A stretch of DNA of 64,000 bases from Basidiobolus meristosporus CBS 931.73. Its lineage: Eukaryota; Basidiobolomycota; Basidiobolomycetes; Basidiobolales; Basidiobolaceae. Under the pieces are notes generated by a model. The model was not told where the DNA came from, did no database searches, and worked only from the letters and a program-made list of their open reading frames with translations. The DNA is taken from the NCBI GenBank assembly GCA_002104905.1, contig MCFE01000487.1, positions 1-64,000 on the forward strand, written 5' to 3'. Every line of letters starts with the position of its first letter. The first letter of the stretch is position 1. This document shows, piece after piece, positions 53,353 to 64,000 of this stretch. Made by a program: the position numbers and the translations under genes.

Positions 53353-56300
53353 TATCCTTTTATTCCACTCCATCTAGGTTGAATGATACGGCATTATTTC
53401 GCTTATAAGGGAGTAACAGTGATGGATACTGGAGTCATTTACCTGAAACAATTGGTCAGTGATGGACTTTCCAAAATAGATAATCCAAGAATGAGCACTC
53501 TGTTCTGGAATTTCACCCCTTTGATAGCTTGATCACTTGATGAGCTATCACGTATAATGGTGGATTTTGGGTGAAATACTGCTGCTGGGAAATATTTGTT
53601 TCCGCAGATCCAGTGACAGCCTTCATAATTTGACTAGCTTGATCATGTTGTTGGTCAGGTATGTACAGTAAATGCCGTTCTAATCTACTGCTGCCGCATA
53701 AAGCTTTCTGGAGTCATTGATTGGACAGCAACAAAGTCTTATTTGTATTTTTAAGGCATTGCTGTTCCACTGGTAAATGGAAGTCCCGACTAAACAACAC
53801 TCTCTTGGAGATCCGATAAGAGTTGACCCATATCATGAGGGAGAAGACACTTTATTCGTGTGCGAGTCTATCCCGCTAGTGCTAGTTCTGAAGTCATGAA
53901 TAATGTACGCTCGAGCAAGTGTTGGTGATAAATTAGCCATAGATTGGTTTCTGAGTAATGGTCAAATATCTCGACAATTGTTTATGATGTTGTTTGATTC
54001 TCTTCTCCTAAACCCTTCATCCTGTAGCCCTATTTAAATCGGAATATTTGTTAGAGATAAACACGGATCAAAGCCGAGAAGTGAAACATGCACGGATCAT
54101 ATGAAGACTGATCTGAAACAACACTACATGAGCATCTAGGTAAGGGTCCAGTACCACACAAATATAGCACTACCACAGCTCGAGGAGCATAGCAGAGTCG
54201 CAACACTTTAGGATAATATGATATGTCTATCCAACATGTCAAAAGTATACATGAATGAAGAAGTGACCTGGAAGAAACAAGCCCCTTTGGATATTTGACG
54301 GATCAGAATACGCCATATTTCGGTTATGTACTTGAAGAATCATAGAATATTTCCCAAGCTGCTAATCCGTTTGCTCCTTGATCCACTGCGCAAGCTAATT
54401 CTGTCGGCGTTCTAGTATTGGAGGGGCATGTGAGAGCTGTTTGCTACGGGAGCTGAAGTCAATTTACTATGTTAGGGGGATGTTGACACTACAAAGATCC
54501 GTATTGTTATCAGCACAGTCAATCCAACAGGTTGCCTTTTCTTGTGTACGTTTCACTGATGAATACTCCTAAAGTGATGGCTTTGGAATAGGATGTAGTG
54601 GGCCCATGATAATAGCAACAGCTAGTGGTAACCGGTCTTTAATGCCGATAAATCATGCGGGCGCTTGCTTTTTGAATCCTGGTAGATTTGTTAGACACAG
54701 GAACCCAAAGTCATAACCACCTATCCAGCCTTGCCTAGTGCAAAGGTTACACATATACCATTTGAAGTTGCTCTTCTGGTCATCAGGATACGTTGTGGGC
54801 TCCGTGGAGATATGGTCTTTATCGTCAGCTTCATATCCAACTGCTCCTTCTTTTCTCATATTGGATTTAATACCGTCAAGCAATGAAACGAATGAGTAAT
54901 GGACAAGGGTATGGCTGGCCTACTTGATCACTTTTATATGGAACTGTTTAGTGCGCACACCCACAGAAGGTAATCACTTTCAAACCGGCTCATTCCAGTC
55001 CAAAAGGTCATTCTATTGTAGGTTTCAAACGATAGAGTGTACTAGTTTCTCCACATTGCAAGTCGATCACATATAACATGAAGCCAACAAAATTCATATG
55101 CAGAATAATCATGATATTAAATACGGAGCACCACCTTGCCACAACACCTCTTCCAACAACCGCTTCTCACACACTAGTACAAATCGGGGTTAAGGCTATT
55201 CAGTAGTAGCTACAACTAAGGGTTTATGGAGTGCTTGCTGTGCTAGACATATCCAATTCATTGACATTACTAGTAATGAGTAAAGAATTGAATAAATCTT
55301 CAAACATACTCTTGTAAAGTGATCACTTTGCAACATGGTTCTGTCACCCTATATGGGTGTATACACTAGGTTGGGTCATGATTGTGCTATAAGAGTGCCC
55401 AAGTCACTAAGTCTGAATAGAGTGTTGACCTGAGTTGTATCGTAACACATGCACAAACATCATTGGAACTGACTTTGTTCTGTTGTGGCTCAGTATAGTA
55501 GCTGCCTCGGGCTGAACTGTTTACTTCATTCAAGATGCTATTGTACGGCGCATCCATAACAAAGCATTAGAAGCTACACAGGAAGATGACGAGTCTAACT
55601 TATAAGCATTTTGTACTGACGGTAAACAAGCACTTGTTAGATTTCCCATGTGTCACCACGAGTTTTCTTCCTAGTTCAATTCACTCCTACTCTTTGCCAG
55701 CTACTAATAGTGATGGGACTTTTCAGAGCATGACGTGGGATGTTGGGCGGTACAAAGTGAGAATGAAACTAGCTCAATACATAATACAGCGCCCGCCAAT
55801 GCGTAGGCGTTTGTAGGTGGATAAGGTACTCACTAAAGCAAGAGATTTCTTTCCCAGAATTTCAACTTGCAGGAGTAACGTCTGTTAATGGGTATACAAG
55901 ATGAGCTGTTGCTTGTTGTAGAGTGTGGTACGTTGATAAAAAAAGATGCTGTCATTGGAATGCCTGCTTTCCTTGAATCAAGCTTTTCTAGGTAGCAGCA
56001 ATCAATTTCATTGATTTTGCCGAAGTTGCAAATGAGCTAATGAACATAGATGTCGATGATGTTTTGCTGAGTAGCGCATTTCAAATCAGTTCATTGAGGT
56101 ATACTACAGTATATATACATACATATATATAATAGGCATAGCAGACTTATTCTACATGACACAATCGTTATTTGATTGAAGCTGGTTGAAAGTAATAACA
56201 AGTCTGTACTATGGATTCCACGTTCAGCTTCCATACTGGTATTGACATTCGGTCAAATAGAGTTATTGCATAAGATTAGCAAGGTTGGGATTTATTTCCA

Positions 56301-56353
56301 GTTGTCTATAGATATCTAAAAAACTGCTTGGATATAAGTTTTGATGGCTGAGC
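53353..56353. other. Intergenic, mostly unassigned
   Basis: No confident gene. A minus-strand frame at 54653-54883 encodes KWYMCNLCTRQGW, reminiscent of half a zinc ribbon, but no second cysteine pair follows. A simple TATA-rich stretch lies near 56108-56135. Confidence 0.4.
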
Positions 56354-57748
56354 TTAATACTTGTAGAAGTCGCCACTCCCATGCCCTTCATATTCTCCAC
56401 CACCTCCACCGTTGCCGCCATATCCACCGCCGCTGCCGCCACCGTTTCCACCATATCCTCCGCTGCCACCACCGCCATTTCCACCATATCCTCCACCACT
56501 ACCGCTGCCGCCACCGTTTCCACCGTATCCTCCGCTGCCACCACCGCCATTTCCACCATGTCCTCCGCTGCCACCACCGCCATTTCCATCATATCCTCCA
56601 CCGCTGCCGCCACCGTTTCCATCGTATCCTCCGCTACCACCACCACCGTTGCCACCATATCCTCCGCTACCGCCACCGCCACTCCCACCATATCCTCCGC
56701 CGCTGCCGCCACCGTTTCCACCGTTTCCTCCGCTGCTACCACCGCCATTTCCACCATGTCCTCCGCTACCACCACCACCGTTGCCACCATATCCTCCACC
56801 GCCGCCGCCACCGTTTCCACCATATCCTCCACTACCGCCACCGCCGCTCCCACCATATCCTCCGCTGCTGCCGCCACCGTTTCCACCGTATCCTCCGCTG
56901 CTACCACCGCCATTTCCACCGTGTCCTCCGCTACCGCTACCGCCACCGCTACCGCCACCGCTACCGCCACCGCCGCTCCCACCATATCCTCCGCCGCTGC
57001 CGCCACCGCTTCCACCGTATCCTCCGCTGCTACCACCGCCATTTCCACCATGTCCTCCGCTACCACCACCACCGTTGCCACCATATCCTCCACTGCCGCC
57101 GCCACCGTTTCCACCATATTCTCCGCCGCTGCCGCCACCGTTTCCACCATATCCTCCGCTATCACCACCACCGTTTCCACCATATCCTCCGCTGCCACCA
57201 CCGCCATTTCCACCATATCCTCCACCGCTGCCGCCACCGTTTCCACCGTATCCTCCGCTACCGCCACCACCGTTGCCACCATATCCTCCGCCGCTGCCGC
57301 CACCGTTTCCACCGTATCCTCCGCTGCCACCACCGCCATTTCCACCATATCCTGCACCGCTGCCGCCACCGTTTCCACCGTATTCTCCGCTACCACCACC
57401 ACCGTTTCCACCATAACCTCCGCTACTGCCACCGCCGTTTCCACCATGTCCTCCGCCGCTGCCGCCACCGTTTCCACCGTATTCTCCGCTACCACCACCA
57501 CCGTTTCCACCATAACCTCCGCTACTGCCACCGCCGTTTCCACCATGTCCTCCGCCGCTGCCGCCACCGTTTCCACCATATCCTCCACCGCTACCGCCAC
57601 CACCGTTTCCTTCATAGCTATCACCGTGAGCTACACCACCACCTTCACCAGCGTAATCTTTGGTGTTGTATCCGCGCTCGAGAACAGCAGCACTCGCCAT
57701 GGACAAGACTGAAGCTGCAAGAAGGAGTTTGATCGAAGAGATTTTCAT
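56354..57748 (-). CDS. Secreted glycine-rich repeat protein
   Basis: 464 residues. A signal peptide (KLLLAASVLSMASAA) is followed by VLERGYNTKDYAG, then about 30 repeats of GGYGGNGGGGSG type (some GGH, GEY or GGYD), and a C-terminus ending GDFYKY. The leader and the LERxY motif right after it resemble the two Asp/Tyr-rich proteins at 41402 and 42627, although the repeat body is different. Glycine-rich proteins of this kind are usually structural wall or extracellular matrix components. ATTTATA at 57787-57793 gives a TATA box about 40 bp upstream. The repeats leave all other frames open too, which is an artefact of periodic DNA. Confidence 0.8.
   Translation of the reverse strand: MKISSIKLLLAASVLSMASAAVLERGYNTKDYAGEGGGVAHGDSYEGNGGGGSGGGYGGNGGGSGGGHGGNGGGSSGGYGGNGGGGSGEYGGNGGGSGGGHGGNGGGSSGGYGGNGGGGSGEYGGNGGGSGAGYGGNGGGGSGGYGGNGGGSGGGYGGNGGGGSGGYGGNGGGSGGGYGGNGGGGSGGYGGNGGGDSGGYGGNGGGSGGEYGGNGGGGSGGYGGNGGGGSGGHGGNGGGSSGGYGGSGGGSGGGYGGSGGGGSGGGSGGGSGSGGHGGNGGGSSGGYGGNGGGSSGGYGGSGGGGSGGYGGNGGGGGGGYGGNGGGGSGGHGGNGGGSSGGNGGNGGGSGGGYGGSGGGGSGGYGGNGGGGSGGYDGNGGGSGGGYDGNGGGGSGGHGGNGGGGSGGYGGNGGGSGSGGGYGGNGGGGSGGYGGNGGGSGGGYGGNGGGGGEYEGHGSGDFYKY
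56400..57610. repeat. Coding minisatellite of the glycine-rich gene
   Basis: Units of about 36-39 bp such as CCGCCACCGTTTCCACCATA-TCCTCC recur across the whole stretch. A sub-array of CCGCTACCGCCA units lies around 56928-56970. Expected to be length-variable between strains. Confidence 0.9.
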
Positions 57749-58499
57749 ATTGAGTGATTGATTTGTTGGATGGAATTAAGCTCCCCATTTATAGCCGTCC
57801 AATGTCTTACATGAGTATGGTGTCTGTTGATCTCAGCAGCAGTATCAGGGATTGTGGCACTACATTGATTGTTTCATTTGCATCTGGTGGATAAGCTGCT
57901 CCTGAAAATGCATCATGAATTGCTGAACACGCAAATGTTCCACGTCCGACAAAGTTGATTGGCTTACAAATGCATTTGGAGTTTGCGATGGTAGATCATG
58001 AATGTGATAAACAAATGAAGGCTTCCAGTATGCTGTCCTGTTAGCATCCATTTATAATAGATAGTGAGCAATTGCTCCAAGTCTTTTTTTGATCTCGCTA
58101 ATCATCTGAATAAAGGGGATTATGACTTGCAAAAAACCCTCAATTAACGTGCTTGTGTGAATCCATTTTGGACTAGCGCGTGTTTCATATGCTCTCCTGT
58201 TTGTTTTACCATTTTGGTATAAAGTTGTATTTTGAAGTGCTGTTTATTAACAAGTCGAGAGTTGGCCGGACCATTTGGTCCAATTGAATACTATTGTTAT
58301 TTCTGGTTTATGTCATATCATATTCCAGTAAACAAGAATCTGAATATTTTTTTTGGAGTTGTTTTGATAGTTCATCAAATTTGTTGTATCTTTTCTTAAG
58401 ACTTAAACCATGCCTCCTGCCAGTCAACATCTTGATGTTAATGTGTATGTATCAATATCCAAGCAATTTTCACTTGTTTAACTGGGGAAGTTTATATTG
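57749..58499. other. Intergenic with promoter of the glycine-rich gene
   Basis: Contains the TATA box at 57787-57793 (minus). The remainder is AT-rich without a recognised gene. Confidence 0.5.
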
Positions 58500-58798
58500 A
58501 TTCCTGCACAAGTGGGTCAGCTGATGGTTTTACCTCCTTGAAAGCTTGGTCAAATTTGAAAAATGCCAAAAATACCTTACCACTGATTTACTTCTTGTTC
58601 TTCCTTCCTTTAGATCACTTTTGCAATATCATTCAGAGGACAAATGCTTATGCAACTAGCTTTGGCCCCTGGACTGAAATTACATTTGCAAAGTACATGA
58701 TGTGGATTGTATTAATCAATCATTCCAACAAGAAAGCTCACTGGAAGCAAGGCTATTCTCACTTAATGAACATTGACTTTATGGAATGTATATTGTAA
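58500..58798 (+). mobile_element. piggyBac-like transposase fragment (tentative)
   Basis: The frame 58538-58798 encodes NAYATSFGPWTEITFAKYMMWI, then HWKQGYSHLMNIDFMECI. This resembles the N-terminal part of piggyBac-derived DDE transposases (a WTxIT start, then a YW...MxxxRF block). The rest of the gene is absent and a Copia LTR begins ten bases later. The assignment rests on pattern memory only. Confidence 0.4.
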
Positions 58799-58807
58799 AG
58801 AAGATTT

Positions 58808-59332
58808 TGTTGTAACAATTTGTAACTCCACCTGAATATTCACCTCACTTAGTCACTTAGATTATTACCTTCAAATCTCAGAGAATACTGACCAAAATTC
58901 TTGTTGGGATTTACTTAGAATGTTTTCACCAAAATACTGTTGTAAGAGTCTTGGAGATATTGGAAGTGATTGGGAGAACAAGTAGATTATGTGGTTTTCA
59001 CTTAATGATTTAATGAATGTAAAAGTAGTATTTATACTTTTACCTGGTCTTGGCATTACAAACACGTAGAATAGGTTAAGGAAGGTCCCAAGAACATGTG
59101 TGCAAAGTTTGGGGCTGTTTGGACAACTTTGAGAATTTTCATGTTCTGGGTACCAGGCATTTTGGTGAAAATATTCTAAGTAAATCCCGACAAGGAATTT
59201 GGTCAGTATTCTCTAGGATTTAAGGGTAATGATCTAAGTGACTAAGTTAGGTGAATATTTAGGTGGAATTACAAATTTTTACAACAAATACCAGGTACCC
59301 AGAACATGGGAATTCTCAAAGTTGTCCAAACA
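58808..59332 (+). repeat. Copia 5' LTR, partly deleted and split
   Basis: 58808-58937 is the first part of a plus-oriented LTR. It is interrupted by a reversed solo LTR and resumes at 59287. At about 59332 (GTCCAAACAG) it jumps to gag sequence (CTGTCATTCTCTGCAATG), so the LTR's 3' half and the primer site have been deleted. Confidence 0.85.
58938..59286 (-). repeat. Copia solo LTR, reversed, with AATAC duplication
   Basis: A complete 349-bp LTR in minus orientation inside another LTR, flanked by AATAC at 58933-58937 and 59287-59291. A clear LTR-in-LTR insertion. Confidence 0.93.
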
Positions 59333-61437
59333 GCTGTCATTCTCTGCAATGTCTACTATTGCTATTACTGAAATTTATCTCTCTGCTGAAAAGTTGGATG
59401 GATCTAACTACCAAGTGTGTAAGGTGAAGATGAAGATGCTACTACAAGAAAGAGGCCTTTGAGATATTGTCATGGGAGAATAATTCCCTCCTATAAATGT
59501 GGGAGAGGAGCCCTTTATGTACCAGAAGAAAGAACAAAGTGCCTTTAACTGCATTTGCCTTAATGTAAAAGACAAATTGCTAATTCAATGCTCAAGTGCA
59601 AAAATGGCAAAGAATGCCTGGAAGGCATTAGAAGATACCTACCAGTCATGTTCAAAATTCTTTATCACAAAGATGCTGCCAGGAGAAGAAATAAAAAATA
59701 TAATCAACAGAATTACCCTGCTGGTGGATAAGATGAAATCTGTGGGCATACCAACTACTGATGAAAATGTGATAGTAGCTATCCTGAATAGCCTGACAGA
59801 CAGGTTTCAGGGCTTTGTATCAGCCCTAGAGTCCAGAGCTAATGATTTAAAATTAAATCATATATATGAAAGGCTCCTGGATGAAGAATTAATAAATCAA
59901 GCTCCAGTCAGAAGGAAGAAGAAAGTGCCTCAATAAGCATTAATAACCAGCAAAGGAGATACCAAAGACCTTTCAAAGGTAATAGCAACCTGCTTAGTGA
60001 CTACTGCAAAACAAAAGGACACACACCAGTCAGGTGCTTCAAAAAGAGAGACAGTTAGCAGAAACAGCCTGAATATGGAAATGCTGCAACAACTGAAGAA
60101 AGACTATTCATATCTGCACCAAATATGACCACAAACAAGAGCTTTGAGACGTGGTATATTGACTCTGGAGCATCTCAACCCTTTACACGCTAAAAAGAGC
60201 TTTTCCTAATATCAAGAAATTCTAGTTAACAAGGTCTTTGTGGGTGACAATAGAACACTTGATGTAGTGTGGAAAGGAAATACCTAAGTAGGCCCTAAAG
60301 GTAATGAAGAAAGCCATATACTGACCTTTAAAGAAGTACTCTATGCATTATAAATGGCCAAGAGCCTACTATCTGTAAGCAAGGCCTCAGCAGGAGGACT
60401 CAGTTCCAGCTTTGACAATTGCAGATGCAGGATCACTGATCAAAACAGTGCTCATACTGCTATAGGTATCAGAGATCAGAATCTGTATAAGTTTACTTAT
60501 ATTCCATCATATCTGGAATCCAATATAAGCAACTTGAACAGCAAGGCACCAATACTTTGGGACAGAAGATTTGGACACATCAATTTTGATTATTTGTACA
60601 AAGTGATTAAAGATCAGCTATTTTCTAGAGTAAGGATTGATCCTCAGCTAATTTAGAGCACTGTGAAGCCTGCATATATGGGAAACAAGCCAGACAGCCA
60701 TTCAAGAGCTCAAGGCTAATCAAAACTAAGAAAAATTTAGATCCAATTCACTCAGATCTGTGTGGACCTATTCAAATTTATCCTTAGGTGTCATAATGTA
60801 ATTAATCACTTTCATTGATGATCATACAAGATATATGTTGGTCTACACTATGGAGAGAAAGGAAGATGCTCTGTCTAAGCTTAGGGAGTTTAAAGCCATG
60901 GTGGGGAGAGAAACTGGTGAAAAAATCAAGAAAGTATGCTCAGACAATGGTGGAGAATATACCTCAAAACTCCTCATACACTTCTGCAAAACTCACAGAA
61001 TAAAGCAAGAGACTACTTTACCATACTCCCCACAGCATGATCAAGTAGCAGATTGTGCAAACAAGTTACTATTTGATATGGCAAGATCTACAATCCATTA
61101 TCAAAAATTATCCTATGATTTTTTGGCAAAATCAGTTGCCACTGCTGTATACCTTAAAAGCAGGAGTTACAACAGAATTTGTTGTGATTCAACTCCATTT
61201 GAAGCATGGCATGGATACAGCCCAAGTGCAGAACATCTAAGAGTATTTGGGTGAATAGCATATGCCAAGAATCACACTGGAAATCAGTCAAAATTTGAGC
61301 CAAAAAAGTGCAAAATGTATACTTGTGGGCTACTGCAATAAGAGTAAAGCATACAGACTCTACAATACCAAAGCAAAGAAGCCAATCAAGTTCATGGATG
61401 TGCTGTTTGATGAAAATTCAAAAATTTCACAATAAAT
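59333..61437 (+). mobile_element. Degenerate Copia remnant, gag to integrase
   Basis: Contains gag (KLDGSNYQVCKVKMKMLLQE), a damaged knuckle region, protease (WYIDSGASQPF, followed by a stop), pre-integrase and integrase (VCSDNGGEYTSK). At 60955-60963 it keeps the GGEYT codons where the full-length element has a stop. Many stops and frameshifts. It ends at the integrase C-terminal region, where an LTR at 61438 interrupts; RT and RNase H are missing. Confidence 0.88.
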
Positions 61438-61785
61438 TGTTGTAAAAACTTGAAATTTCCACCTAAATATTCACCTTACTTAGTCACTTTGATCATTACC
61501 TTCAAATCCTAAAGAATACTGACCAAATTCCTTGTTGGGATTTACTTGGAATGTTTTCACCAAAATATCAGGTACCCAGAATAGGAAGATTCTTAAAGTT
61601 ACCCAAACAGCCCCAAATTCTGCACACATGTTCTTGAGACCCTCCTTAATCCATTCTACATGTTTGTAATGCCAAGACCATATAAAAGTATAAATACTAC
61701 TTTTACATTTAATAAATCATTAAGTGAAAACCACAAAATCTACTTGTTCTCCCAATCACTTCCAATATCTCCAAGACTCTTACAA
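61438..61785 (+). repeat. Copia LTR between Copia and Gypsy sequence
   Basis: TGTTGTAAAAACTTG to CTCTTACAA, about 348 bp. Its left flank is Copia integrase and its right flank is chromovirus sequence, with no shared target duplication, so the junction arose by recombination or deletion. Confidence 0.85.
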
Positions 61786-61961
61786 AATGGTCAAAGCTGT
61801 ACTACTTAGTAGACTGGATTGGTTATGGTCCAAGTGACCAAACATGGGAACCAGCTACCCATCTCACTAATTGTGAAGAACTAGTTGCCCAGTTCCACCA
61901 GCAATATCCTGCAAAACCTGCCCCAAAGGGAAACAGAGCTTTGCCTGGAAGCAGAGAATAG
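61786..61961 (+). mobile_element. Chromovirus (Ty3/Gypsy) integrase end with chromodomain
   Basis: A plus-strand frame running in from the LTR encodes YYLVDWIGYGPSDQTWEPA followed by LTNCEELVAQFHQQYP and a stop at 61958-61960. This is the chromodomain found at the C-terminus of chromovirus integrases, with the aromatic YLVDWxGY...TWEP pattern. Chromodomains direct integration to modified chromatin. Only the last 57 codons or so remain; the LTR follows at once. Confidence 0.85.
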
Positions 61962-62490
61962 TGTCATGATCACATGACAACCATGAGCACCCATGTCAAG
62001 TTTCAGCTTCCTAGCTCAATTTCTAAGAGATTCCTTCTGGAACCTTCTACCACCTTCCAGAAAGTTCCTGTCCATTCCAAACCATTGTTACACAATGGAA
62101 CATTCCATGGAAGCTTCCCATTGTATTTTTCATAGTTCAATACCATATATGGAGATACCAGGTCACATGACTTAGTCATATGATCAGGTGACCCAACCCA
62201 TTTCCCCATCTGGTTTCAGTGCTGTGTCATCTATGTCATTATTCCCAGCACCATTACTGTGCCTCACCCCACAATCCCATTTGTATTAGCTAATATCTCT
62301 TGGCATCAGTATAGCCAAAAAGTATATAAAGTCCTATCCCCCCTTAAGTATTCCTCAGTCTGATCAACACAGGTCTTGAATAAACAGCCTTGCCTTGGAA
62401 ATCCACCTTGCCTTGTTGATCCACACCTAAGTCCTTTCCTGGTCCTGCATTACCTAGCCCTACTCTCCTGCCTTGTGTCTATTCATAACA
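61962..62490 (+). repeat. Chromovirus 3' LTR
   Basis: TGTCATGATCACATGAC to TATTCATAACA, 529 bp, directly after the chromodomain stop. A TATA box (GTATATAAAG) lies near 62322-62331, followed by AATAAA. It matches in reverse the solo LTR at 28462-28982. Flanks (AATAG, GTGCA) do not match, as expected for one end of a broken element. Confidence 0.88.
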
Positions 62491-62955
62491 GTGCAACTTT
62501 AAGGAATCAGAGTACAACACCTGAGAAATCAGAAGCTCAAGTACCTTTCTGCAGGTGGGCAGCAGAGATATTGACCTGTAGGAGCTAGGATCCAGGTGCT
62601 CTCCTTTACCCTTGCACAGTGGCAGAACATTGGTAAAGGACCATTCTTCAGGAGTTAAAAGCTGGGCTGAGCATCACTGAAACAGTGGAAGAATAAGAGT
62701 GGACATGGCCTTGGTACTAGTCTTCTGAAGCTCATAGGAGGTAGTGTCCACACCTGGGGCAGAAGAGGTAGGAAGCCTCTTGAGCTCATTATAGATTCTC
62801 TCTTGATCAAGTACAAGTGGGATTGGCAGAGTCCTGAAGTCAGGATGAATGCCAGGAGTTGAGTACTGCTTTGCAGAGAAGAAGATGTTAGCCAGCTGTT
62901 CTGTTGAAGGTAACTTCCTGAAAGAGGGCCTCATTGCCCTGTAGAGTCCTGACAC
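62491..62955 (-). mobile_element. LINE reverse transcriptase fragment
   Basis: On the minus strand it encodes the N-terminal part of LINE RT: ELKRLPTSSAPGVDTTSYEL, then EEWSFTNVLPLCKGKGE and LDPSSYRSISLLPTCRKVLE. These are the motifs that precede the QFGF and FADD segments seen at 51011-51610, so both may be pieces of the same LINE family. One in-frame stop lies after LPLFQ. Truncated at the LTR border. Confidence 0.8.
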
Positions 62956-64000
62956 TGTTCATGTTATATAGTTGGATGATTACCAAGGCAAAGTGCTCAT
63001 AATATGGTTAGGGTGTGTAGGTCCTATAGTAAGGGCTAGGAAAAGGCTAGAAGAGCAGGGGGTTTGGGGGATGCAATACCCCATACTGCTCCCTTACTCT
63101 TTGAATTCCCTATGGATCACTTTTCTCTCATTCTTGGTTTTGGTTCCTTGGGTTACAATTCCTCCACCTAACTCTTATCACCCTAACCATAAATATTTTT
63201 ACCCTACAATTGGCACATTGTCTGGTCATATAGTGGGCATGTCTGGGCCAATATTGGTCTTGCTACACTTTCTGTAAGCTCTGTATAAGTCTTGGTGTAT
63301 ATATGATTAATAAACTCTTTCTTTTAATGCTATATCTAATAATTAATAGGAGTCATCCCAATCTGGTCACAATCCCATATTTCAATAAGCTTCTGGCACC
63401 ATAAATTGCACAGCCCTAATATAATAAGAAAACTCATGATTGATGCAAATTTTCTGTAACCCAATTGCTTTAACCACATATAAAGTGCATCCCAAAGTTC
63501 AAAATATATTATAGCTATAATAGGAACTTGATTTGACACCATTGAAACAACAACTTGGGTTCCATGTGCACATGTATCCTGCAGGAGTCATCAATCATTA
63601 ACCGTGTGGTAATAAAGTGCTTTTATTTTTCATCATGCTAATTTTACATGAGCCCTGACGCACTTTTATAGTGCATGGTGACCATACCCTAACAGGTTTT
63701 AAGGATACCTACTTGCTACATTTGCTTGGGTCTAGCAGGAGTCATCAATCTTCAGCCACATGGTAATAGAGTGCTTTTATTTATCATCATGCTAGTTTTG
63801 CATGAATCCCTAATGCACTTTTATAGTGCACAGTAGCCATAACCTGTTGTATCCAAGAGAAAAGTGTAATAAACCCATGAATGAGTTACCTGAATCTAAG
63901 TGACAACTAAGTGCAGAATCTTAGGATTGTCAAGGGTGACAGAAATATTAGCAGAGAAGTTCTGGTCTAATATTGGTTTTGTATATAGCTGAGTTGGGCT
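62956..64000. other. Unassigned, with tandem repeat
   Basis: No gene recognised. GTATATATGATTAATAAACTC near 63297 resembles an LTR promoter and polyadenylation region, but no LTR ends can be fixed. A 154-bp tandem repeat lies at 63581-63880. Confidence 0.4.
63581..63880. repeat. 154-bp tandem repeat, two copies
   Basis: GCAGGAGTCATCAATC starts at 63581 and again at 63735. Both units include AGTGCTTTTATTT, CATCATGCTA and the palindrome-containing GCACTTTTATAGTGCA, and differ by scattered substitutions. Confidence 0.85.

Noticed and set aside
56341-57732. Long open frames on the plus strand opposite the glycine-rich gene (up to 463 codons)
   Set aside because: They are a by-product of 36-39 bp periodic DNA without stop codons; only the minus-strand frame has a signal peptide, a proper end and a TATA box.
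1-64000. CRISPR arrays, prophage or bacterial operon structure
   Set aside because: No regularly spaced repeats with unique spacers and no operon-like gene packing; all evidence is eukaryotic.

Overview
The window looks like nuclear DNA from an early-diverging, zygomycete-grade fungus. Genes are interrupted by short introns of about 50-95 bp with GT..AG ends and TACTAA-like branch points. Fungal-type Zn2Cys6 and Ste12-like C2H2 regulators are present, and the DNA is heavily invaded by Copia, chromovirus (Gypsy) and LINE retroelements. One intronless gene of Bacteroidota type sits between fungal genes. Zygomycetes that live in animal guts, such as Basidiobolus, fit this picture, but the genus is my inference from gene content and was not tested.

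Layout. 1-10026 is a mosaic of one Copia family: a full-length copy (2808-7492; 349-bp LTRs, TAAAT target duplication, two nonsense codons in pol) nested in older, broken relatives, plus solo LTRs. 10027-13822 has no gene I recognise. 13823-27300 is mostly genic: a C2H2 regulator (13823-14818, -), a six-exon RCK-family (MAK/ICK/Ime2-like) kinase (16566-18620), a WW-domain protein with a Q/G-rich tail (19803-21062), an unassigned two-exon model (21411-22172, -), a Kre9/Knh1-like secreted protein (23990-24442) and a second C2H2 regulator paralogous to the first (25775-26443, -). 28425-30437 holds solo LTRs, one nested in another. 33423-37869 is a DHA2-type drug exporter followed by a Zn2Cys6 regulator on the same strand.

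39828-43055 carries a small RanBP2-type zinc finger protein and a tandem duplication of tRNA-Arg(TCG) plus a gene for a small secreted Asp/Tyr/Gly-rich repeat protein. An orphan promoter from a third copy lies beside it, and a 227-bp element sits just upstream of one tRNA. 43983-45914 encodes a bacterial-type CoA-disulfide reductase fused to rhodanese and TusA domains. 46414-51610 is a reversed Copia remnant followed by a LINE; 51636-52106 is a truncated protoglobin-like gene; 53281-53352 is a tRNA with a Met-like body and a Thr anticodon. 56354-57748 encodes a 464-residue glycine-rich secreted protein sharing its leader with the two small repeat proteins. 58500-62955 is again transposon mosaic (piggyBac-like, Copia, chromovirus 3' end, LINE), and a 154-bp tandem repeat lies near the end.

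Themes. The strongest candidate for an undescribed system is the secreted repeat-protein family at 41.4, 43.0 and 57.7 kb: a conserved leader and promoter layout, unrelated repeat bodies, and, in two members, repeats that alternate an acidic tyrosine block with a basic cluster. The exporter and Zn2Cys6 regulator could form a resistance module. Mobile elements have shaped nearly every intergenic interval.
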